From the NCBI RefSeq assembly GCF_014712675.1, contig NZ_JACXSI010000066.1:1-64000 (forward strand): DNA of 64,000 bases, read 5' to 3'. The notes below the pieces were generated by a model. It was given only the letters and a program-made list of their open reading frames with translations. It ran no database searches and was not told where the DNA came from. This DNA is from Peribacillus faecalis (lineage in GTDB: Bacteria; Bacillota; Bacilli; Bacillales; DSM-1321). The first letter of the stretch is position 1, and every line of letters begins with the position of its first letter. Shown in pieces: positions 44,113 to 52,939 of the stretch. Made by a program: the position numbers and the translations under genes.

Positions 44113-44956
44113 CTTAATCATAAAGAACGTGACGAAGCAATTTGGTTCATTTGCGGCATTAAAGGATGTGTCGATAGTATTTGAGGAGAATAAAATTTAT
44201 GGATTGCTAGGACGAAATGGAGCAGGCAAATCAACGTTGCTGAATCTTATAACAAATAAGCTGTTTCCGGAAGCGGGAGAAATTACTCTCGGCTGCCAGA
44301 GTGTGCTAGAAAATGACGAGGCTCAACGCAATATATATTGCATGAGTGAGCAAAATCTTTACCCGGAAAAAATGAAGGTGAGGGAAGTATTTAAATGGTC
44401 AGCAGATTTTTATCCGAACTTTGACCTTGAATATGCCAATGGTCTAGCTGAAAAATTCAAACTTCCAATGAATAAGGTGATAAAGAGTCTTTCAACAGGA
44501 TATGGTTCAATTTACAAAATCATTATAGCTCTTGCATGTCAGGCTCCTATTGTTTTATTAGATGAACCGGTGCTGGGGTTGGATGCTTATCATCGTGATT
44601 TGTTTTATAAGGAGTTGCTTGTCAACTACAGTGAGAACCCAAAGACGATTGTGATCTCGACTCATTTAATAGAAGAAGCGTCGGATTTAATAGAGAAGGT
44701 AGTCATACTGAAGGCAGGTTCCGTTATTTTAGATGAAGATACAGAGGAAATTTTAGCAAAAGGATATACGGTTTCAGGACCGGAAAAAATGATTGAGGAT
44801 TATATCGCAGATAAAGAGGTTATAGGAGTTGATTCGCTAGGAGGATTAAAGTCGGCGTATATCCTCGGGAAAGTGAATAAGCAAGAGCTGCCAAGCGGTC
44901 TAGAATGCTCAAAGCTTGATTTGCAAAAAATGTTCATTCAGCTAACGAACATATAA
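44105..44956 (+). CDS. ABC transporter ATP-binding subunit (YtrB-like)
   Basis: 283 residues. Walker A GRNGAGKST, Walker B IVLLDEPVLGLD and switch STHLIEEASD are intact. The signature segment reads LSTGYGSIYK, a degenerate form common in YtrB-like exporters. The regulator, ATPase and membrane protein form one operon that probably answers cell-envelope stress, by analogy with ytr. Substrate unknown. Confidence 0.88.
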   Translation: MGDLIIKNVTKQFGSFAALKDVSIVFEENKIYGLLGRNGAGKSTLLNLITNKLFPEAGEITLGCQSVLENDEAQRNIYCMSEQNLYPEKMKVREVFKWSADFYPNFDLEYANGLAEKFKLPMNKVIKSLSTGYGSIYKIIIALACQAPIVLLDEPVLGLDAYHRDLFYKELLVNYSENPKTIVISTHLIEEASDLIEKVVILKAGSVILDEDTEEILAKGYTVSGPEKMIEDYIADKEVIGVDSLGGLKSAYILGKVNKQELPSGLECSKLDLQKMFIQLTNI

Positions 44957-44970
44957 GGGAGGAAGATTTA

Positions 44971-45714
44971 ATGAATGGTTCGCTTTCGGTAAAATACTAT
45001 ATGCAAGATTATAAAAAATCATTGCTTGTTTTCTATGGGATTTTGATTGGCTTACAGATTATTTCGGTAGCACCTGCTCTTGTAAACTCTAACATTAATG
45101 TTTCCTCATCAGGGCTGGAAGTCGCCTCAATGATTTTTCTGTTTGTTGCCGGATTGAATAGCTTTCGGGTCCCGTTCTTGTTTTTTCTAGTTAATGGAGT
45201 TTCTCGTAAAACAATGTATAAGAGTGCAATCGTAAGCTTTACTATTGTTTCTGCTGTTATGGCGGCTGTAGATACACTGTCAGGGTTAGTTTTCTATAGA
45301 TTAGCTGATTATATTACCATATTTGAGCAGATATATGGCCCGCGTTATGGGATAGAAGCTTTTCAATATAATCTGCAGTTCATTTTTGAACGTTTCATTT
45401 GGTTATTTTGTCTATATGTATTAGCTATTTTCATTGGATATTTTATTACTGTGCTTTATTATCGCATGGATATAATTTGGAAATACATCGTTTCAATTGG
45501 AGTGCCGGCATTTTTATTTTTAGGTATTCCCACGATCAATAATATGACTGATGGAAAAGTTTTTGTTTTTATCGCAGAGACGTTTTTGAAAACTATGGGG
45601 TTATGGAATGGTCACAATCCGTATATTGCCATGCTTTCATTTGTAGGTGGCGCTATCATTTTTATGATACTTGGAAATTTGCTTACAAGGAAAGTGATAA
45701 TCAAGAAAAGTTAA
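44971..45714 (+). CDS. ABC transporter membrane subunit
   Basis: 247 residues with about six membrane helices. The start MNGSLSVKYYMQDYKKS has GGGAGGAAG upstream. No strongly conserved motif is recognisable, which is usual for these exporter permeases. It lies 14 bases after the ATPase gene and ends the operon before a terminator. Confidence 0.85.
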   Translation: MNGSLSVKYYMQDYKKSLLVFYGILIGLQIISVAPALVNSNINVSSSGLEVASMIFLFVAGLNSFRVPFLFFLVNGVSRKTMYKSAIVSFTIVSAVMAAVDTLSGLVFYRLADYITIFEQIYGPRYGIEAFQYNLQFIFERFIWLFCLYVLAIFIGYFITVLYYRMDIIWKYIVSIGVPAFLFLGIPTINNMTDGKVFVFIAETFLKTMGLWNGHNPYIAMLSFVGGAIIFMILGNLLTRKVIIKKS

Positions 45715-45731
45715 TTATTAGTTTTTGCGTT

Positions 45732-45775
45732 AAAAAGACCACTCAAAGTTTGCATTTCTTGAGTGGTCTTTTCTA
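45732..45775 (+). terminator. Intrinsic terminator after the GntR-ABC operon
   Basis: Arms AAAGACCACTCAAAG and CTTGAGTGGTCTTT, followed by TCT. Confidence 0.9.
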
Positions 45776-45844
45776 AGTTAGGCCCAAAAGATAAGACTAA
45801 ATTATATATGTTTTTAGAGAGCGGCGTTTTACAAGGGGAATACT

Positions 45845-46063
45845 TTAATTATTACCGAACAGAGGCTGATCAACGACAGTAGGATCGAGAACATTAGTGG
45901 CGCTGAGCCCGTTATTGGCAATGACAAAAACGGCTGTGTTGATGGAGCCCGATCCATTGGCTGTTTTTGATGCACTTTTTGGAGAATAGACAAGAGCATC
46001 TCCGAATTGGATAGATCCACCTGTAATCGAGCCTACTTGTATCGGTCCTACTATGGCTGGCAT
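45845..46063 (-). CDS. gerPF: GerPF, spore germination protein
   Basis: 72 residues, last gene of the gerP operon. The start MPAIVGPIQVGSITGGSIQFGD resembles GerPA of the same operon, so the two are paralogues. Gly/Ser/Asn-rich. GerP proteins lie in the inner spore coat and are needed for germinants to reach their receptors. Confidence 0.93.
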   Translation of the reverse strand: MPAIVGPIQVGSITGGSIQFGDALVYSPKSASKTANGSGSINTAVFVIANNGLSATNVLDPTVVDQPLFGNN

Positions 46064-46066
46064 GAA

Positions 46067-46471
46067 TTATTCTCCTTTCGAAACGGGCAGTTTATCTATA
46101 GGCTGATTGTTTAAAATTTTGAAGTAAATGCTAGAGGCCATGCGAATATGATCGGTGTTTCCAATCTGGAAAATACTCGCAGCAGAAACGGCGATAATAT
46201 CGATGTTATTAACACATATTTTGGGTATCACATTGAATCTTGTCATTTTTAAATTCTCATCAATACTTGGACAAGGCGCTTTATAGGAATAATTGGTATC
46301 TTTATCCACTTCATCAAGCAATGATGAAGTGATGAAGATATTTGAATTTACTAAAGCGCCTAGTATATCGGCTGTACTATCAATATAATGGGCATCACCA
46401 ATCTGAAAGTTTGAGCCGGAAGCGACATTCCTGATAATAATACGCTTTACATGAGATGTTCTGGAAAGCAT
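46067..46471 (-). CDS. gerPE: GerPE, spore germination protein
   Basis: 134 residues. Two copies of a motif shared with the other GerP proteins (SNFQIGDAHYID and SIFQIGNTDHIRM) are separated by a longer middle part with two Cys. It is five bases from the next gene in each direction. The fold probably assembles with other GerP members in the coat. Confidence 0.9.
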   Translation of the reverse strand: MLSRTSHVKRIIIRNVASGSNFQIGDAHYIDSTADILGALVNSNIFITSSLLDEVDKDTNYSYKAPCPSIDENLKMTRFNVIPKICVNNIDIIAVSAASIFQIGNTDHIRMASSIYFKILNNQPIDKLPVSKGE

Positions 46472-46476
46472 TGTTC

Positions 46477-46677
46477 TTATTGAGGAACTGTAGGAGTTAA
46501 AGGAACTACAGGAACTAAAGGACCGGTTATATCGCCAAAAGCTTCAGTTGGAACATCTAATGCTGAGGATAATTGGATTGTCTTCATATCTCCAATTAGT
46601 AGAAGAGATGAGACCGTAACAGAATCAACCTTTAAAAAATCGACACATATGTTTTTGTTCGTTACATGAAAGTTCAT
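46477..46677 (-). CDS. gerPD: GerPD, spore germination protein
   Basis: 66 residues. SVTVSSLLLIGDMKTIQLSS corresponds to the FQIG motif of its siblings, with a Pro-rich C-terminus. The start codon lies directly at the end of gerPC. Small, probably coat-localised like the others. Confidence 0.88.
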   Translation of the reverse strand: MNFHVTNKNICVDFLKVDSVTVSSLLLIGDMKTIQLSSALDVPTEAFGDITGPLVPVVPLTPTVPQ

Positions 46678-47303
46678 TATACATTCTCCTTTATTACCGT
46701 ATTCATCCCCTGTTGTACATTTTGCAGGAAGTGATAAATTGCTTGAGAAATGTCTGTTTTAATTTGTTCAATAATCTTTTCTGTATATTCATTTGCCTGC
46801 TCAATATTTTTGTTGTATGGATGGTGATTCAAATAAAACTCAATGCGTTCAGGGAGCTGCTTGAAAAGGTCTTCCCTTATAAAATTATCGTATTGACCCT
46901 CGAATCTTGCACCTGTTTGTGTCTCATGTTGTTCAATCAGTTCACTTAATTCCCGATCGATAAATGCTGTAACTTCAGCTGTGATTTGACTGGAGACCAT
47001 TTCACGTTGTTCAGTGGTAAAAGCAGCAGATGTACTTGAGGACATATTATTAACTGTAGAATCGACAAATTCCTCTACTTCTCCTGGATTAACACCGATA
47101 TTCAATGTACCGTCCAGCTTTTCAATTTTTAACTGATCGAATTTATATTCGATTTTCTCGATTGTTACCGACCTTTGATTCGTTATTTGCTGAATCTTTG
47201 CTCTTAAGGAGGAAATTTCAGATTCGAGAGTGAGTATCCTTTGTTCCTGTTTTTCTAAATACTTTTTCATTTCGATTACATACGTATAAAAATCATGTTG
47301 CAT
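46677..47303 (-). CDS. gerPC: GerPC, spore germination protein
   Basis: 208 residues. Unlike the other GerP proteins it is largely helical: an N-terminal coiled coil (YLEKQEQRILTLESEISSLRA), then a domain ending with long amphipathic helices. AAGGTGGG precedes the ATG. In B. subtilis it is part of the same coat system. Confidence 0.9.
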   Translation of the reverse strand: MQHDFYTYVIEMKKYLEKQEQRILTLESEISSLRAKIQQITNQRSVTIEKIEYKFDQLKIEKLDGTLNIGVNPGEVEEFVDSTVNNMSSSTSAAFTTEQREMVSSQITAEVTAFIDRELSELIEQHETQTGARFEGQYDNFIREDLFKQLPERIEFYLNHHPYNKNIEQANEYTEKIIEQIKTDISQAIYHFLQNVQQGMNTVIKENV

Positions 47304-47416
47304 TAGAATCCCACCTTACTGTAGTTGACAGGTATATTTATAGTTTATGTGACTAATATTAGATGGGTGAATGCCTATACTTCGTTTTTTGACTGAAAAT
47401 CAATGGTTTAGTTAAC

Positions 47417-47617
47417 CTATTGATTAGCAGGCCTGGAAATTTGAAAACTTCTTGACTGAGTTTGACCTCCATTTGACGCTGTTCCCTTTAGTGGTACGCC
47501 ATTTGGCGCTAACGATTTAATAATACCGGTACTTCCGATTTGAAAAATGGAGGAATTGGTAATTGTATTAATCTTGATACTATGAATGTGAATACTTTGA
47601 GTAACATGATAATTCAT
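47417..47617 (-). CDS. gerPB: GerPB, spore germination protein
   Basis: 66 residues with NSSIFQIGSTGIIKSL, the shared GerP motif, and a Gly/Ser/Gln-rich tail. AGGGGG lies about 12 bases before the ATG, slightly far. A 113-base gap follows before gerPC. Confidence 0.88.
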   Translation of the reverse strand: MNYHVTQSIHIHSIKINTITNSSIFQIGSTGIIKSLAPNGVPLKGTASNGGQTQSRSFQISRPANQ

Positions 47618-47634
47618 TGCGGTGTAGTTCCCCC

Positions 47635-47856
47635 TTAAACATTAAATGCAATAGGTAGGTCGACCCCATCATTATCATACATTTGCACAGTGTTTGGTGC
47701 GTTATTAACAGACACTTTTTCTCCTGTGTTAAATGATCCCGATCCTGCAAATGTTTTTACTGCGGAAATCGGCATAATTTTGTACACATCTCCAATATGG
47801 AAAACTCCGCTGCTTCCAACGTTTATCAATTGAATAAATCCTACAATTGCCGGCAT
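47635..47856 (-). CDS. gerPA: GerPA, spore germination protein
   Basis: 73 residues starting MPAIVGFIQLINVGSSGVFHIGD. GGAGGAAG lies 7 bases before the ATG at 47856, so the five codons further upstream are probably not translated. First gene of the six-gene operon, with a sigma-K-like promoter about 50 bases upstream. Confidence 0.93.
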   Translation of the reverse strand: MPAIVGFIQLINVGSSGVFHIGDVYKIMPISAVKTFAGSGSFNTGEKVSVNNAPNTVQMYDNDGVDLPIAFNV

Positions 47857-47906
47857 AGTTACTTCCTCCATTCCATCTGTATCGAGCGGGCGCCCGGTTG
47901 CTCCTA

Positions 47907-47934
47907 TATGCTATGAGTCTTAAATAAAAAAGGT
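47907..47934 (-). promoter_or_regulatory. Candidate sigma-K promoter of the gerP operon
   Basis: On the minus strand CATAGCATA matches the sigma-K -10 consensus CATAnnnTA. ACC lies about 17 bases upstream, as the -35 AC. gerP is transcribed late in the mother cell in B. subtilis, which agrees. Confidence 0.7.
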
Positions 47935-48060
47935 GAGGCATTCGCCTGGCAGAAAAGTTCTTGCTCTATTTTTCTATATATGTATAATATTGTTAAATAT
48001 AGTTTAAAATGTTAAATTAATTATAAGCTACTATTTTATGAATTTGTGAGGTGGAGAATT

Positions 48061-49653
48061 GTGAATGTACCATTGGTTGTAACTGAGTTTTTAGATCGTG
48101 CTGCAAAATTGTATGAACACAAGCAGGCTATTTTTTCAGATGAAAGAGTTTTTACATACGGAGAATTGAATGCGAGAGTGAACCAGCTTTCACGGGGGTT
48201 AAGAGATTTAGGAATCCAAAAAGGCGATCGAGTAGCGTATTTGACGCCAAACTGTGTTGAAATGCTTGAAGGCTTCTATGGTGTTTTTCAGCTGGGAGCT
48301 GTCATGGTTTCACTGAATATCCGTTTGAAGCCCGAGGATTATTTGTTCATCTTGAACCATAGCGAATCTAAGGTTCTTGTTGTCGATCAAGATTTATATC
48401 CGTTAATTGTTCCGATTAAAGACAGATTGAATACGGTTCAACATATTATTGTGACTTACAAGAATGAGGAAACAATTGAACGAGGTTATGACGAATGGAT
48501 TGCTAACTTTGATGCGTCGGCATTTGAGAGAGCTGAACTTCATGAGGATGATCTGAGCACGCTGCTTTATACGAGTGGGACGACAGGCAATCCGAAAGGG
48601 GTTATGCTGACACACCGCAATAACTATTTACATGCTCTTACGGCTATGCATCATTTGCGTGTGACAGATGAGGATGTATTAATGCATGTATTGCCGATGT
48701 TCCATGTAAACGGATGGGGTTCGCCATTCTACTATACGGCTAATGGCGCTTCGCAAGTAATGGCGCGCAAAACAACACCTGAAGTGATTTTTAATAAAGT
48801 GATGGAGCGTAAAGTAACGATCATGCATATGGCTCCGACCGTTTTAAATGCGCTAATGCAACATTATGAGAATGAGGTTCCGGAGATGGATCAGCCTTTA
48901 AGAGTTATAGTCGCAGGATCTGCTCCTCCTCCTGCCTTTGTTACTAGAGTCGAAAAAGAATTAAACTGGGAATTTATACAAGTGTACGGGATGACTGAGT
49001 CATCGCCTTTCAGTCTTATATCAAGAGTGCGTTCTCAGTATAAAGAACTGCCTTTGCATGAGCAATATAAAATGAAAGCAAAGGCTGGACATCAATTCAT
49101 CGGAGTTAATGTCCGCGTAGTCGATGAGCACGGTGACGATGTTGCCAATGATGGTACATCGATTGGGGAAATTGTCGTAAGAAGCCACGGTGTCATGAAA
49201 GGATATTGGAAAAATGAAGAAGAAACGATGAAGACAATTGATAATGGATGGCTACATACCGGCGATATGGGAACGGTGGATCAATACGGCAATATCGACA
49301 TAGTAGACCGTAAGAAAGATGTCATTATCTCGGGAGGAGAAAATATTTCATCAATTGAGGTAGAAGGCAATTTATATGAGCACCCGGCTGTTTTGGAAGC
49401 AGCTGTTATTGCTGTTCCACATGAAAAGTGGGGTGAAACGCCGCATGCCTTTATTGTCGTCCGTCCGAATCACATTGTTACCGAATCAGAATTAATTGCT
49501 TTTTCAAGAAGTTCACTGGCTCACTTCAAGGCGATTACCGGTGTGACATTTGTTGATGTGTTACCTAAAACAGCATCAGGCAAAATTCAAAAAGTCCAGC
49601 TTCGCAATGATTATTGGGAAACGGAAGGAAAAACCGGACGATTTGTAAACTAA
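48061..49653 (+). CDS. Acyl-CoA synthetase (AMP-forming)
   Basis: 530 residues from GTG at 48061, with GAGGTGGAG just upstream. AMP-binding YTSGTTGNPKGVMLTH, then VYGMTESSP, GWLHTGD and PKTASGKIQK with the catalytic lysine. It is of the medium/long-chain acyl-CoA ligase type. It lies divergent from gerP, on its own, with a strong terminator. Substrate length cannot be read from the sequence. Confidence 0.9.
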   Translation: MNVPLVVTEFLDRAAKLYEHKQAIFSDERVFTYGELNARVNQLSRGLRDLGIQKGDRVAYLTPNCVEMLEGFYGVFQLGAVMVSLNIRLKPEDYLFILNHSESKVLVVDQDLYPLIVPIKDRLNTVQHIIVTYKNEETIERGYDEWIANFDASAFERAELHEDDLSTLLYTSGTTGNPKGVMLTHRNNYLHALTAMHHLRVTDEDVLMHVLPMFHVNGWGSPFYYTANGASQVMARKTTPEVIFNKVMERKVTIMHMAPTVLNALMQHYENEVPEMDQPLRVIVAGSAPPPAFVTRVEKELNWEFIQVYGMTESSPFSLISRVRSQYKELPLHEQYKMKAKAGHQFIGVNVRVVDEHGDDVANDGTSIGEIVVRSHGVMKGYWKNEEETMKTIDNGWLHTGDMGTVDQYGNIDIVDRKKDVIISGGENISSIEVEGNLYEHPAVLEAAVIAVPHEKWGETPHAFIVVRPNHIVTESELIAFSRSSLAHFKAITGVTFVDVLPKTASGKIQKVQLRNDYWETEGKTGRFVN

Positions 49654-49662
49654 TATTTTAAT

Positions 49663-49705
49663 TAGCGAGCACAAACTTTTTAAAGTTTGTGCTCGCTTTT
49701 TGATG
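49663..49705 (+). terminator. Intrinsic terminator after the acyl-CoA synthetase gene
   Basis: Perfect arms AGCGAGCACAAACTTT and AAAGTTTGTGCTCGCT, followed by TTTT. Confidence 0.92.
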
Positions 49706-49945
49706 TCGAAAAAATAAAATATGGTAAAAATGAACTATTTAAAATAGACCATAACAAATGATTCACTATAAAACTATTAGTCTTAAGTCTATATTTTTTC
49801 ACTTTAAAAATAGTGAATATGATTCAAGGTATTGCAGGCAAAAAGAACGAATATTTGTAGACAGCTATCAAAATGTACATATTTGGCTCGAAACATGTCC
49901 GAGCCGAGTGAGCAAGCTGCAAAAATAGTAAAGGGAGATGGAAGT

Positions 49946-52381
49946 GTGGGGAAATGGAAGTCATTAACAGGACTGTCAGCTGCCCTGCTCATTGTTGCTT
50001 CTTTCGGAAGCGGAGCGGGAGCTGTAACAGGCAAAGTTGAAAGTAACAAAGTTGGTAAATTAGCAGAGCTAGTAGGAGAGTATAATTTATCTTCATCTAG
50101 TAAGACAAGTGTCATTGTCGAGATTACTGAGCCTTCTATCGTAGAGGCGAAGAATACTGGCAAGAGTCAGTCTAAACAAAAGCTTGCCGGTTTTCGTACC
50201 AAAGTTATTGATGAAGTAAAAGAGACTGTAGAAGATGCAGCGGTAAATAGACAGTACGATTATGTCTTTTCAGGTTTTTCTGTAGAACTTTCGGAAAATG
50301 ATATTCCATCTTTACTATCAATTCCGGGAGTAAAGGCGGTTTATCCGGATGTGGAATACAAGACAACAAGTGTCGATGAAGGGGAATTGATTTCAACTGA
50401 GACCTATAGCCCCGCTATGCTAAATAGCGCTCCTTATATCGGTTCAAATGATGCTTGGGAAGCAGGGTTTACCGGTGATGGCGTAACTGTGGCTGTTATT
50501 GATACCGGGGTTGATTATACACATCCTGATTTAGACCAAGCATTTGGAAGCTATAAGGGCTGGGACTTTGTTGATGATGATAATGATCCGCAGGAAACAC
50601 CGACTGGAGACCCGCGCGGTGCTGCAACAACACATGGTACGCATGTAGCTGGAACGGTAGCTGCTGACGGACTGATTAAAGGGGTAGCGCCAGAAGCTAC
50701 TTTATTGGCTTACCGTGTATTGGGTCCTGGTGGTTCAGGTTCCACGGAAGATGTCATTGCCGGTATTGAAAAGGCAGTACAAGACGGTGCCGATGTTATG
50801 AACTTATCATTAGGAAGCTCTATTAATGATCCGGACAGTGCAACAAGTATCGCACTTGATTGGGCTATGGCTGAAGGGGTAGTTGCCGTTACTTCGAACG
50901 GTAACAGCGGTCCGAATAATTGGACAGTTGGATCTCCAGGATCTTCCCGTGAGGCGATTTCTGTAGGAGCTACTCAGCTTCCGTACAATGTGTACAGTCC
51001 AGCAATTGCAACAGCGGAACAAAGCTATCCTTCTGCCAAAGTAATGGGATTCCCAACTGATGATGCATTGTTAGCATTAAACGGAAAAGAATATGAGTTT
51101 GTTTACGTTGGTCTAGGGGCGCCAGCTGATTTTGAAGGGAAAGATTTAAACGGCAAAATTGCTTTAATGAGCAGAGGTACGTTAGCATTCGTTGATAAAG
51201 CAACAAATGCTAAAAATGCAGGTGCTATTGGCGCAATTATCTTCAATAATGTTGCAGGAGAACAGCCTGATGTTGCAGGCTTGGATGTGCCTACAATTAA
51301 AACAACACTTGAAGACGGTCAAAAGCTTTTAGCTGAATTAGAAAAAGGCAATAACAAAGTGTCATTTTCTGTTAACTTTTCACATCAAATCGGAGAAACA
51401 GTTGCTGATTTCTCTTCACGCGGACCGGTTAACATCAATTATATGGTGAAACCTGACGTCTCGGCTCCTGGTGTAAATATCGTCAGCACTGTACCAACTT
51501 TTGACCCTGCAAACCCGCACGGTTATGGAGCAAAACAAGGAACAAGCATGGCTTCCCCGCACGTAGCAGGTGCAGCTGCGCTAATTTTGCAAGCTCATCC
51601 GGATTATACTGTTGAAGATGTGAAAGCAGCATTGATGAACACAGCTGAAAGCTTAACAGACCCGGCTACAGGCAAAGCCTATCCGCATAATACACAAGGA
51701 GCAGGCAGCATTAAAGTATTAGAGGCAATTGAAACAAAGACGCTTGTAACTCCTGGTAGTCATTCATTTGGTGTCTTCTCAAAAACCAAAGGCAAACAAG
51801 TTGAAAAACAGCATTTCACAATTAAAAACCTTTCTTCGAAACGACAAACATACAGCTTTGAAGTGAATATGGGTAGCGCATCAAAAGCCATCAAAGTATC
51901 GACAAGTAATAATTTAAAAGTGAATGCAGGCAAAACGCAAAATGTTAATATGAATGTTCAAGTAGATGCCAGCAAACTAGAGCCTGGCTATTATGAAGGA
52001 ACGATTACGATTTCTGATGGAACGGACAGTGTTGATCTACCGACAATTTTATTTATTCAAGAGCCGGATTATCCACGCGTTGAATGGCTTGGTGCTGGAC
52101 AAATCGCTGATGGTGAATTTGAGATTGAAGGCTTCTTCCCAGGTGGAGCTGAGTCTGTTGATTTATTCGTTTATTTATCGAATGCTGATGGTCAGCCGTT
52201 AGCGTATTTAGGTGATATTGGATTATACGAAAATATCCCATCAGGCTATACCTCGTTTGATTGGGACGGCAAGCTGACGAACGGATTTGAATTGCCGGGC
52301 GGATATTACTACAATATTTACGCTTATGCGACATATAAAGGTCAAACCGATCTTGCAGGAACTAATATTTTTGTAGAGTAA
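49946..52381 (+). CDS. Vpr-like secreted subtilisin-family protease
   Basis: 811 residues from GTG at 49946 with AAAGGGAG upstream. Signal peptide (about 1-28), inhibitor I9 propeptide (about 50-150), then an S8 catalytic domain with Asp in VAVIDTGVDYTHPDL (about 186), His in THGTHVAGT (about 230) and Ser in GTSMASPHVAGAAA (about 534). A protease-associated domain is inserted near 350-470. C-terminal beta domains include a FlgD-Ig-like end (FDWDGKLTNGFELPGGYY). B. subtilis Vpr has 806 residues with this order. Hpr and PrsA, encoded here, are the kind of factors that control and fold it. Confidence 0.93.
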   Translation: MGKWKSLTGLSAALLIVASFGSGAGAVTGKVESNKVGKLAELVGEYNLSSSSKTSVIVEITEPSIVEAKNTGKSQSKQKLAGFRTKVIDEVKETVEDAAVNRQYDYVFSGFSVELSENDIPSLLSIPGVKAVYPDVEYKTTSVDEGELISTETYSPAMLNSAPYIGSNDAWEAGFTGDGVTVAVIDTGVDYTHPDLDQAFGSYKGWDFVDDDNDPQETPTGDPRGAATTHGTHVAGTVAADGLIKGVAPEATLLAYRVLGPGGSGSTEDVIAGIEKAVQDGADVMNLSLGSSINDPDSATSIALDWAMAEGVVAVTSNGNSGPNNWTVGSPGSSREAISVGATQLPYNVYSPAIATAEQSYPSAKVMGFPTDDALLALNGKEYEFVYVGLGAPADFEGKDLNGKIALMSRGTLAFVDKATNAKNAGAIGAIIFNNVAGEQPDVAGLDVPTIKTTLEDGQKLLAELEKGNNKVSFSVNFSHQIGETVADFSSRGPVNINYMVKPDVSAPGVNIVSTVPTFDPANPHGYGAKQGTSMASPHVAGAAALILQAHPDYTVEDVKAALMNTAESLTDPATGKAYPHNTQGAGSIKVLEAIETKTLVTPGSHSFGVFSKTKGKQVEKQHFTIKNLSSKRQTYSFEVNMGSASKAIKVSTSNNLKVNAGKTQNVNMNVQVDASKLEPGYYEGTITISDGTDSVDLPTILFIQEPDYPRVEWLGAGQIADGEFEIEGFFPGGAESVDLFVYLSNADGQPLAYLGDIGLYENIPSGYTSFDWDGKLTNGFELPGGYYYNIYAYATYKGQTDLAGTNIFVE

Positions 52382-52421
52382 TAGAAAAATTTGACCGCTG
52401 GAACTTAAGAAATTAAATTAA

Positions 52422-52463
52422 CCATGAAAAAGATGATTTCTGTATACCAGAGTCATCTTTTTC
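52422..52463 (+). terminator. Terminator after the Vpr-like gene
   Basis: Arms GAAAAAGATGA and TCATCTTTTTC around a 17-base loop, with T-rich flank. Confidence 0.75.
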
Positions 52464-52504
52464 AATTTGTCCTTCTCGCAATACATTTATTGAGAAAGCC
52501 AACA

Positions 52505-52610
52505 ATTCAAGTTGATTGGAGCGGAGGCCGGGCGACTCCTGTGGGAGAAGCGTGCAGGACGATACACCGCAGGAGCGACTAACGACGAGGAGGAATGACG
52601 CATGCCCCAG
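52505..52610. repeat. Degenerate relative of the MITE-like element
   Basis: GTTGATTGGAGCGGAGG, GCGACTCCTGTGGGAG, ACACCGCAGGAG and GACGAGGAGG follow the same order as the complement of 6474-6655. One end is replaced by R-B. Confidence 0.5.
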
Positions 52611-52762
52611 GAACAAAAGCGCAAGCGCCCTGATAAGCACCGTATGAACTGGAGGCCGCCGCCCAAGATATAGGAAACACGAAGAACGACAGTGATTCGA
52701 TGTTGACTTATTGAAGGGAGGTTGCCGAAGGGCAATAGGTGCTGGGCGCTGGAGCTGGACGT
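52611..52762 (-). repeat. R-B palindromic repeat, inverted copy
   Basis: It starts GAACAAAAGCGCAAGCGCCC and ends GGTGCTGGGCGCTGGAGC, the complement of 33299-33449 with few differences. Pairing arms are preserved. Confidence 0.88.
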
Positions 52763-52939
52763 CGGTTCACTTTTTGAATTATACACAATGTGGATTTTAA
52801 TAATTTCTTAAAGCTCAAGAAAGCGTCCGGCTGCAGTGAAAATCAACCTAGCAGTAAACCGATTTGTAATAAATTGTATTGTTCTAAAATTCAGTTAATA
52901 GTAAGCTATAATAGTATGGAAAAAGAAGGAGGGGATTTA

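Noticed and set aside
52413-52786. Minus-strand frames of 75 and 99 codons
   Set aside because: They lie within the degenerate MITE and R-B repeats and have no ribosome sites.
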